From Gimesia alba (lineage in GTDB: Bacteria > Planctomycetota > Planctomycetia > Planctomycetales > Planctomycetaceae), in the NCBI RefSeq assembly GCF_007744675.1, contig NZ_CP036269.1:1255501-1319500 (forward strand): a stretch of DNA of 64,000 nt, read 5' to 3'. Positions 7,599 to 15,250 of the stretch are shown here, in pieces (within the stretch, counting starts at the first letter, position 1; each line of letters starts with the position of its first letter). Made by a program: the position numbers and the translations under genes. The notes below the pieces were generated by a model. It saw nothing but the letters and a program-made list of their open reading frames with translations. It searched no databases and was not told where the DNA came from.

Positions 7599-10577
7599 GT
7601 GGATAATCTCTCCTCCGACAATCAGAAACGGTCGTTTCTCAGCGAGACACTGGCTGCGATGACCCAGTTTGTGGTCACCCACTCCAAACTCAGCCTGTCG
7701 TTTGCGCTGATCCTTTCCATTGGTTGTGTGATACTGACCATATTCCGGCTGGAGTTCAAAACAGATCGTGCAGATCTGATTGATCCCACGGCTGCCTTTC
7801 ATAAAAAATGGATCAATTATACCGAGAGTTTTGGCAGCTCTTCTGATCTCGTCTGCGTTGTCGAGTCGGATACACCTGAGTCCATAAAATTTGTCTTACG
7901 GACATTAGGGCAACGGATTGAACAGCATCCGGAATTATTTGAAAATCCCTTGTATCAGATTAATCCCGGTGATTTACCATCTAAAGGACTACAATACCTG
8001 ACGCCGCGTCAGTTGCAGGCGGGTTTAGAGCGATTGGACGAGTACGGTCCCATTTACCGTAATGGACGCTGGGATCTGACGCAGGTTGATTTACTTTATG
8101 ATCGATTGCGTTATCAGATTCAATCACGATCTACCAGTTACCGTGGTGCTGACAGAGAGCAGTCGTTAGAGCCTCTGTTCAACCATGCTGCGATTCTTTC
8201 AACCAGCATGGCACGCTATCTGGCTGATCAGAGCGATTTTCAGTCCCCCTGGCCTTCAATCGTTCCTGTCAATGAACGTATGCGAGAGCGATCGCGGGAA
8301 GTGATCTATCTGCTGAATGAAAAAGGGACCATGGGCTTTCTCAAGGTCTTTCCCGTGCATCAGGAAGATGGCTTTGATGGGGCCACCAAAGCCATTGAAA
8401 AGATGCGAAACATTATCGGTGAAGTAGCAGCCGAGAACCCGGAAGCAAAAATCAGTCTGACTGGGATTCCGGTTCTAGAAAATGATGAGATGCGCAAGTC
8501 TCAGGCGGATATGATCAATGCCTCGATCATTTCCTGTCTTGGCGTGGGTTTACTTCTGTTTATCGGATTTCGAGGAATTCGTCATCCATTGTTGACATTA
8601 ATCATGCTGGCTGTCGGCATGGCGTGGGCCTTTGGATACACGACATTGACGATCGGGCATTTGAATATTCTCTCGGTCTCATTTGCCGTCATTCTGATTG
8701 GACTGGGTATTGATTTCGGAATTCATTATCTGGCACGATATATTGAACTGCGCCACCGTGGTGAAGACTTGGAACCCGCACTACTGCAAACTTCACGCAC
8801 TGTAGGTACGGGGATTGTTGCTGCCGCTGTGACTACCGCTTTGGCCTTTTATTGTGCAGGACTGACTCCGTTTCTGGGAATCGCCGAACTCGGATTCATT
8901 GGCGGTGGTGGAATTCTTTTGTGTGCTGTAGCAACGTTTATCGTCTTGCCGGCACTCTTGTCGCGGGCCGATCGGGATGTAGAAGTCAAACAGATGCCGA
9001 CTCCGTTCCAGGGAAAATGGCTGCAAAAAATGATTGTGCGGTTTCCGCGAAGCGTGGCTTTGGGATCGCTGGCAGTGGTTGCCTTTTGTGGTAGCCAGAT
9101 GATTCAAAAAACGGACAATGGCTGGTCTTCAAAAGTAGTCTATGATTACAATTTACTCAATCTACAGGCGGCTGGTCTGGAGTCGGTAGAGGTACAGAAA
9201 CGAATTTTTAACGACGCACAGAATTCACTGCTGTTCGCTGTCGCGGTTGCTGACAGTCCTGAAGAAGCGCGTGTACTACGGCGAAAGTTTGAAGCGTTAC
9301 CCACTGTACATCATGTGGAAGAACTGGCATCTCGCGTGCCCGCTCATTCTTCTCAAAAAACGAATTTGCTGGTCCAGTCGTTTCGGGCTCAACTGGCTCA
9401 TCTACCTCACAATATTCCTCCCGTCAATCGTCTTAATCCCTCGGTTATCGGGCGAAAGCTTGAACAGTTTTATGTGTTATTGTCTCGCTATAACCACCCG
9501 ACAGCGCAATCAACTGCGCGTGTACTAGATCGGTTTTTAAACCATTTTGAATCGATGACACTGGCACAGCAGTCCCGATTTCTGGATGAGTTTCAGTATC
9601 GTACGACAGCATCCTTATTAGGTCAGTTCAAAGCCCTGCATGGCGCTTCCGATTCAACGCCAGTCCGCTTTTCAGATCTTCCCCGGTCATTGACTTCTCG
9701 TTTTGTCAGTGCCGAAGGAAAGTGGCTGATTCAGATCTACCCGCGTGATCATATCTGGGAGATTGAGCCACTGGAGGCGTTTGTCAAGGATGTGCGTTCT
9801 GTTGATCCGGATGTGACGGGAACGCCGCTACAAAACTATGAAGCAGCGCAACAGATCAAAGTCAGTTATAAGACTGCCTCAATATATGCTCTTGCCGTGA
9901 TTTGTGTAGTATTGTTAATCGATTATTTAAGCCGCCGCCATGTTGTATTGGCAATGGTCCCAGCCATCATTCTGGCTACTTGTACCTGGTTTATTCTGTT
10001 TAATCGAGGAACACCAATCAGCGTGGAAGCGGCCATCGGCCTGTTTTTGATCATGTGTCTTGGCGTGGCTTTCGTTTTAGACCGTCAAAGTGTCGGACAT
10101 ATGTTATTAACGATGCTGCCACCTGTTGTGGGAGGCATCGTCATGTTCGGAATTCTAGCGATGACCTCGATCGATTTGAATCCGGCGAATTTGATCGTAC
10201 TACCTTTGATTTTAGGAATTGGCGTCGATGATGGCGTGCATGTAGTACATGATTTCCGGATGAAACGCGGCGACTACAAGACTTCGCCCAGCACGATTAA
10301 TGCGATCGTCATGACCTCACTGACGTCGATGATTGGTTTCGGCAGTATGATGGTGGCAACACATCGCGGATTGTACAGCGTGGGCCTGGTGCTTGTGATT
10401 GGCGTCGGTTGTTGTCTGTTTGTTTCGCTGGTGACTCTACCGGCACTTTTGACCTGGATTTCGAATCGCTCACAAGCCGCTGATTCCGTGAGCATGGATG
10501 ATGTCGATGATCGACAAAGCAACCGTAAGAAAAAGCGGCAGAATCGTGACCGAATGGAAGCCGAAGCGGCTGCCTGA
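7599..10577 (+). CDS. RND-superfamily exporter, MMPL/HpnN-like
   Basis: A 992-residue inner-membrane transporter with two homologous halves, each one helix, a large periplasmic loop, then five helices. The first sterol-sensing-like bundle includes GLGIDFGIHYLARYIELRHRG near residue 370. The second has GIGVDDGVHVVHDFRMKRG near 875, whose acidic pair is expected to carry protons. The motif around the second bundle resembles HpnN, the transporter moving hopanoids to the outer membrane, so a lipid-type substrate is likely but not proven. The C-terminal tail is basic and charged (NRKKKRQNRDR). The start is GTG. No hopanoid biosynthesis gene lies beside it in the window. Confidence 0.78.
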   Translation: MDNLSSDNQKRSFLSETLAAMTQFVVTHSKLSLSFALILSIGCVILTIFRLEFKTDRADLIDPTAAFHKKWINYTESFGSSSDLVCVVESDTPESIKFVLRTLGQRIEQHPELFENPLYQINPGDLPSKGLQYLTPRQLQAGLERLDEYGPIYRNGRWDLTQVDLLYDRLRYQIQSRSTSYRGADREQSLEPLFNHAAILSTSMARYLADQSDFQSPWPSIVPVNERMRERSREVIYLLNEKGTMGFLKVFPVHQEDGFDGATKAIEKMRNIIGEVAAENPEAKISLTGIPVLENDEMRKSQADMINASIISCLGVGLLLFIGFRGIRHPLLTLIMLAVGMAWAFGYTTLTIGHLNILSVSFAVILIGLGIDFGIHYLARYIELRHRGEDLEPALLQTSRTVGTGIVAAAVTTALAFYCAGLTPFLGIAELGFIGGGGILLCAVATFIVLPALLSRADRDVEVKQMPTPFQGKWLQKMIVRFPRSVALGSLAVVAFCGSQMIQKTDNGWSSKVVYDYNLLNLQAAGLESVEVQKRIFNDAQNSLLFAVAVADSPEEARVLRRKFEALPTVHHVEELASRVPAHSSQKTNLLVQSFRAQLAHLPHNIPPVNRLNPSVIGRKLEQFYVLLSRYNHPTAQSTARVLDRFLNHFESMTLAQQSRFLDEFQYRTTASLLGQFKALHGASDSTPVRFSDLPRSLTSRFVSAEGKWLIQIYPRDHIWEIEPLEAFVKDVRSVDPDVTGTPLQNYEAAQQIKVSYKTASIYALAVICVVLLIDYLSRRHVVLAMVPAIILATCTWFILFNRGTPISVEAAIGLFLIMCLGVAFVLDRQSVGHMLLTMLPPVVGGIVMFGILAMTSIDLNPANLIVLPLILGIGVDDGVHVVHDFRMKRGDYKTSPSTINAIVMTSLTSMIGFGSMMVATHRGLYSVGLVLVIGVGCCLFVSLVTLPALLTWISNRSQAADSVSMDDVDDRQSNRKKKRQNRDRMEAEAAA

Positions 10578-10586
10578 TGACCGGTT

Positions 10587-11696
10587 CTACATGATCCAGC
10601 CGCCACCCAGTACGCGATCTTGCTCATACAGCACGACTGCCTGACCCGGCGCCACTCCATATTCTGGATCATCAAACGTGACTCGGAAGCGATCTTCGTC
10701 CAGAATTTCGACAGTACAGTCTGCTTCTTTGTGTTGATAACGAATTTGTGCCTGACAGCGAAGTTCGGAGCCGGGGCTATCAATCAGCCAGTTGCTGCGA
10801 TTGGCTTCTAATGTTCGACGCGCCAGATCATCGCGCGTTCCAATGACCACACGCCTCGTTTCAGGTTCGATTTTAATGACAAACCGTGGAGTTCCAAATG
10901 CCACTCCCAGTCGTTTGCGTTGACCGATGGTATAATTTTCGTAACCCTTATGATGGCCGACGACGTTCCCTTGCGTGTCTACCATTTCTCCCGCTGTTTC
11001 CTGTTGCCCACGATAGCGATTGAGAAAACCAAAATAATCGTTGTCGGGAATGAAGCAGATTTCTTGGCTGTCCGGCTTGTTGGCGGTGCGTAAGCCGGCT
11101 TCTCCTGCAAGCTCTCGGATTTCCGGTTTTACAAATCCACCAACAGGAAAGATTATTTTCTCCAACAAGTCCGGTTGAATTCCAAATAGAACATATGATT
11201 GATCCTTGGAGCGATCAAGGCCGCGCACCAGCGCCGGGCGACTTTCGTCGGCAATCGATTTTAACTGGGCATAGTGTCCGGTTGAGATGTAGGACGCCCC
11301 GACTTGCTCTGCAAAATCCCAGAGTTTGCCAAACTTAAGCCAGTTGTTGCACATCACACAAGGATTGGGAGTGCGGCCGGCTAAATATTCATCAGCGAAG
11401 TAATCTTTGATACGCCCAAATGCATCCTGGAAGTTCAGCGCATGGAATGGGATATCCAGCATGTCAGCAACGCGGCGTGCATCAGCGGCATCGCTGGCCG
11501 AGCAGCAACCCTGCTTGTGCGGTTTCACATTCAGCACGGGGAGACTATTTTTATCCTCGACGGTGCAGGCGGTTTCTTCTGTCGCACCGGACCGCATAAA
11601 CAGCCCGATGACTTCATAGCCTTGTTCCAAAAGTAAATGAGCGGCTGCGGAACTGTCGACACCGCCACTCATCGCCAAAACGACTCGCTGGGACAT
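10587..11696 (-). CDS. mnmA: tRNA-specific 2-thiouridylase
   Basis: Installs sulfur at position 2 of the wobble uridine in tRNAs for Lys, Glu and Gln, using ATP and a persulfide relay. It shows the PP-loop AMSGGVDSSAAAHLL at the N-terminus, the catalytic Cys in NPCVMCNNWLKFG, the second Cys in SQEICFIPD, and the C-terminal beta-barrel ending in VVLYEQDRVLGGGWI. The ATG at 11696 gives the family's usual MSQRVVLAMSGG start, so the TTG five codons upstream was rejected. The 369-residue length is normal. It sits convergent to the RND gene with only 9 bases between stops. tRNA-Glu and tRNA-Gln are also the substrates of gltX and glnS in this window. Confidence 0.95.
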   Translation of the reverse strand: MSQRVVLAMSGGVDSSAAAHLLLEQGYEVIGLFMRSGATEETACTVEDKNSLPVLNVKPHKQGCCSASDAADARRVADMLDIPFHALNFQDAFGRIKDYFADEYLAGRTPNPCVMCNNWLKFGKLWDFAEQVGASYISTGHYAQLKSIADESRPALVRGLDRSKDQSYVLFGIQPDLLEKIIFPVGGFVKPEIRELAGEAGLRTANKPDSQEICFIPDNDYFGFLNRYRGQQETAGEMVDTQGNVVGHHKGYENYTIGQRKRLGVAFGTPRFVIKIEPETRRVVIGTRDDLARRTLEANRSNWLIDSPGSELRCQAQIRYQHKEADCTVEILDEDRFRVTFDDPEYGVAPGQAVVLYEQDRVLGGGWIM

Positions 11697-11885
11697 ATCA
11701 GGAAAACTCAATGCAAAATTAGAAAGAAGACATCAGAAACCATCTCGTACTATTATAGGCGGCCGCAGATGCGATCACAGGCAGGAAGACGGAGGAAACC
11801 GCCGATTTCATTTGAAATTGACGGGCTATCGGCTCAAAACTGTTCCTTGAAAGGAATGAGTTGCAAGCACGGGCTCAGTACTCAT

Positions 11886-12893
11886 TCAGTTTGCTTCCAG
11901 GTCAAGGTGTTGTGCTTCCGGGATCTGCCGTTGAATCTCGGCTTCAATTTTATCGATCTCTTCAGCCAGAGTCTCCAGTACATCCTCTGTATAGTTCTGA
12001 CAAAATTTTTCGAAGTCCTGTTCGGTTTTAATTTCAGGATAGGCGGCAAGTGCTTTCTTTTTAAGGCGTTTGGAAAGTTCTTTTGAATTAAAACTCAGGT
12101 CGGCTTTGATTCGATAATTGTCGATGGAAAGAATACGTGATCGAAGATCAATGACTTCTTCGATCAGTGGATTATTTTTGAGAATGCCAATGACTTGCTG
12201 CTTTGTTTGAGGTGGAATACTGGGCCCCACCAAGAGTTCCTGATTGCGAATGATGAGCCAGACAGCGATGCCGCCTAAGAGGATCCCAATTCCAATAGAC
12301 CCGATCGCATCCCAGTAATGATGTCCCGTCCACTGGGTTAACAGGATTGAAATCAGCGCGATTACCACACCCAGACAGGCCGCACCGTCTTCTAGAATCA
12401 CAGCGACAGCAGCCGGATCGGCTTCGTGTCGCAAGTAATGATGAAAGGGGTGACCGTGATTGGATGCATTTTTCCATTCCCCTTTCAGAGCCAGTATAAA
12501 CACAATTCCATCGATCACGAGGGCAAACAGCAGGGCTCCGATGGCCCACTTCATTTCTCCCATATCCAGTGTGGGGGGATGAAATAATGATTGCACACCG
12601 TGATAGATCGTGACGCCACATCCCAGGAAGAAGATACCAACTGCAGAAATCAACGCCCAGACATAGCGCTCGCCGGCGTAACCATATTCAAATCGCTTGT
12701 CAGGGGCCTGGTCAGCACGGACTAACCCAATGAGTAATAATAGCTGGTTCAAAAAATCAGCGACGGAGTGAATTGTTTCGGAAAGCATGGCTCCAGAACC
12801 GGTAATCAGAAACGTGGCTCCTTTCGCAACTGTAATCACTGCATTACCCGTTAATGCGGCAACGACTGCAAACCGGGAATTGCCTTGTGCCAT
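11886..12893 (-). CDS. Cation diffusion facilitator transporter (ZnT9/SLC30A9-like)
   Basis: Exports divalent metal ions, usually zinc, in exchange for protons across the inner membrane. About six helices are visible. Helix 2 carries the metal site ETIHSVADFLNQ (H-x3-D). Helix 5 carries ILEDGAACLGVVIA, the ED-type variant seen in the SLC30A9/ZnT9 branch rather than the H-x3-D of classical zinc CDFs. The cytoplasmic C-terminal domain follows, with a charged helix (EEIDKIEAEIQRQIPEA). The start at 12893 has AGGAG nine bases upstream, so a longer reading to 12989 was rejected; this gives 335 residues. The exact metal is uncertain. Confidence 0.85.
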   Translation of the reverse strand: MAQGNSRFAVVAALTGNAVITVAKGATFLITGSGAMLSETIHSVADFLNQLLLLIGLVRADQAPDKRFEYGYAGERYVWALISAVGIFFLGCGVTIYHGVQSLFHPPTLDMGEMKWAIGALLFALVIDGIVFILALKGEWKNASNHGHPFHHYLRHEADPAAVAVILEDGAACLGVVIALISILLTQWTGHHYWDAIGSIGIGILLGGIAVWLIIRNQELLVGPSIPPQTKQQVIGILKNNPLIEEVIDLRSRILSIDNYRIKADLSFNSKELSKRLKKKALAAYPEIKTEQDFEKFCQNYTEDVLETLAEEIDKIEAEIQRQIPEAQHLDLEAN

Positions 12894-12989
12894 CTTGAAC
12901 TGCTCCTTTTGATGCTGATAGGATCTCGCTGTGATATTGTGGATTAAAATAACAGAATAAGAGACCAAGTGCCATTGGTGGATGCGCAA

Positions 12990-13023
12990 AAAAAGCCCCT
13001 CGATTGTTTACTCGAGGGGCTTT
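12990..13023 (-). terminator. Strong terminator after the cytochrome-WD40 gene
   Basis: A 12-bp stem (AAAGCCCCTCGA / TCGAGGGGCTTT) with a short loop. On the minus strand it is followed by a run of T residues. It lies 20 bases after the stop of the cytochrome-WD40 gene and marks the end of the four-gene operon above it. Confidence 0.9.
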
Positions 13024-13043
13024 CGTATGAATCAAGGGTTTAC

Positions 13044-15188
13044 TTATTTGGAAGCACTTGCCTGGGCATTGTTGGAATTCTTGGAGAATTCAATTTCGGC
13101 CTGCCAGCGTTTGACTTCATTTTGTGCCGCGGTCAAAGCTGCCGCTGCTGCATTGGCTGCGTTTTGGGAAGCCGTTGCCTTGTCGGTCGCAGGCTTCAAT
13201 GATTTCTGAATGGCGGCGACTTTGGCTTTCGCAGCGTTCACGGCATCGGTGGTCTGCTTGATCTGGGGAGTGTACTGGGCCACTTTTTGCTGGTTGGCTT
13301 TCACTGTTGCCTGATGCGTCGCCAGGTTTTTCTGCTCGGCCGCTTTGGCCGCTTCGCGTTTGTCGATCGCTGCTTTCAATTTAGCCGCTGCTTCGGCCAG
13401 TTCTTTGTCGCCAGCGACCTGTTTACTAACGGCAACCGCTTTCGCGTATGCTTCTTTAATCGCGGGCAACGGTGCTTCAATTGCGGCAATTTGCTTGGTC
13501 GAATTCGTGGCACTTGCCTGAGCAGCCGTGATTGCTTTTTGACTTGCTGCCAGATTCGAATTCAATCCGTTTAATTTATTTTGCAGGTCGGTTTGCTGTT
13601 TTTGTGTCGCTGCGATGTTGGCATTGATTTTGGCGACAGCTGCTTGATCTGCCTGAGCGGCAGCCAGTAGTTTCTTCTGGTTAGCTTGAGAGGCTTGCAG
13701 ACTGGATGTGGCTGAAGCCAGTCGTTGAGAAAGCTGTAATGGATTGGCTGTCAGCTCGCCAACTTCTTTGCCATCGGCGGCATTCCAGACTTTGATTTTT
13801 CCAGTCCAGTCACTGGCAATCACATGGTTGGTTTCATCGCAGATTGTGACGCCGACAGCGATATCTGCGAAAGCAGGGAAGGCTCTGAGTTGCTTCCCGG
13901 CCTGATCCCAGAGCTTGGTGACTTTATCACGGCCACAGGTGACGAGCCGTCCGTCACGAGCAAATTCGACACTGGAAGTCCCGCCGCCATGAGCGTTCCA
14001 GGACTTGATGTTATTTCCGTTTTCCAGTTCCCAGAGTTTGACCGACTGATCTTCGCTGCTGGTGGCAACGATATTGGAATCAGAACGCCAAGTGATTCCG
14101 GTGATACCGCCTTTGTGTCCTTTCAATGTCAGGTACTCACTACCGGTGGCAGCTTCCCAGACAAAAGCACCCCCATTGCGGTCGCCGGAACACAGCAGAA
14201 CCGAATCCGGGCTGAAAGCAAGAGAGGTCATCCAGTCGGTATGCTTACGGATTTCGTAGGCAAGTTCTCCGGTGCTGGTAGAGTAAACGCGAATGACTTT
14301 ACTGGGGCTTCCCAGAGCAATGAATCTCTGGTCTGAGCTAATGTCGGCACAGAGGACTGAATCAAGTTCATCGCCGACTTCAAACAGACGTTTTCCCGTT
14401 TTGACATCCCAGACAACGACACGCCCACTGGCAGCAGCATGTCCACCACCGGCCAGTAGCAAACTACCGTTGCGACTGAATTTGAGAACGTGAGGAACGC
14501 CTTCGGGGAAAGGTAGAACGCCTAATAATTGTAACGTTTTAGTGTTATACAGCAGGATTTGTTTCTGGCCGGCAACCGCTGCTAAAGGAGACCAGGGGTT
14601 GGTTGCGAGAGCAGTGACTGCTGTCGAGAGGCTGGTGTGGACAACCGGTTCCAGACTCAATCGCGGCGGCATTGGTGGTGGTCCCTGGGGTTTACCTGAC
14701 GAAGCTCCTTTTAAAGCAAAGTCGAATTTTGGTTTCTTGATGACGACTTTACTGCCCGCATTTTCCGGTGCACCACCGTCAATCCATTCCTTGATCAAGG
14801 CGAGTTCTTTGTCGGGCATTTTGTCTGATTTGGGAGGCATGAAAGGCTCAGAATCATGCGTCACCAGCATATATAAATAGCTGCCATCTGCATCTCCGGG
14901 TTCGATTGACTCGCCAGCAGCACCACCCTGCATCAAACCGGTGTAGTTTGTTAAATCCAGGCCGGATGCTTTTTTGTCTGTGTTATGACAGGCGAAACAC
15001 TTTGCTCGAAAAATCGGCTTGATGTGTTCGTCAAATGTGATTTTGGGTTTCGTTTTATCTGCTGGCTTTTTGTCTTCAGCGACTACGGCTGCTGACATCA
15101 TTGATACGATCAAACCAGCAATCACAAGTGGTTTGCAGATTTGATGACAACAGAGATCGGAAAATAATTTATTCATAGTCATAACCAT
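13044..15188 (-). CDS. Secreted PSCyt1 cytochrome c / WD40 repeat protein with coiled-coil tail
   Basis: A three-part planctomycetal protein of about 714 residues. After a signal sequence (hydrophobic to AAVVAEDKKPAD) comes a PSCyt1-type cytochrome c domain with KCFACHNTDKKASGLDL, containing the CxxCH haem site, and later EPFMPPKSDKMPD with the likely Met ligand. A seven-bladed WD40 propeller follows (VWDVKTGKRLFEVG, VWEAATGSEYLTLKGH, LWELENGNNIKSWNAHGG). From about residue 495 to 700 the protein is an Ala/Gln/Lys-rich coiled coil. It is the last gene of the DUF1501-PPC-DUF1549/1553-WD40 series and ends at a terminator. Several clustered starts are possible (TTG 15194, ATG 15188, 15182, 15176). 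The substrate or electron partner is unknown. Confidence 0.85.
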   Translation of the reverse strand: MVMTMNKLFSDLCCHQICKPLVIAGLIVSMMSAAVVAEDKKPADKTKPKITFDEHIKPIFRAKCFACHNTDKKASGLDLTNYTGLMQGGAAGESIEPGDADGSYLYMLVTHDSEPFMPPKSDKMPDKELALIKEWIDGGAPENAGSKVVIKKPKFDFALKGASSGKPQGPPPMPPRLSLEPVVHTSLSTAVTALATNPWSPLAAVAGQKQILLYNTKTLQLLGVLPFPEGVPHVLKFSRNGSLLLAGGGHAAASGRVVVWDVKTGKRLFEVGDELDSVLCADISSDQRFIALGSPSKVIRVYSTSTGELAYEIRKHTDWMTSLAFSPDSVLLCSGDRNGGAFVWEAATGSEYLTLKGHKGGITGITWRSDSNIVATSSEDQSVKLWELENGNNIKSWNAHGGGTSSVEFARDGRLVTCGRDKVTKLWDQAGKQLRAFPAFADIAVGVTICDETNHVIASDWTGKIKVWNAADGKEVGELTANPLQLSQRLASATSSLQASQANQKKLLAAAQADQAAVAKINANIAATQKQQTDLQNKLNGLNSNLAASQKAITAAQASATNSTKQIAAIEAPLPAIKEAYAKAVAVSKQVAGDKELAEAAAKLKAAIDKREAAKAAEQKNLATHQATVKANQQKVAQYTPQIKQTTDAVNAAKAKVAAIQKSLKPATDKATASQNAANAAAAALTAAQNEVKRWQAEIEFSKNSNNAQASASK

Positions 15189-15250
15189 ATTCAAAGCGGG
15201 ATTCCGTATGGGAATTCCCTGAAGTTGACAAGTTGATACAAGGGGCTGGC

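Noticed and set aside
11637-12086. 149-codon plus-strand frame between mnmA and the CDF gene
   Set aside because: Mostly antisense to the CDF coding region and mnmA start; no ribosome site, no motif.
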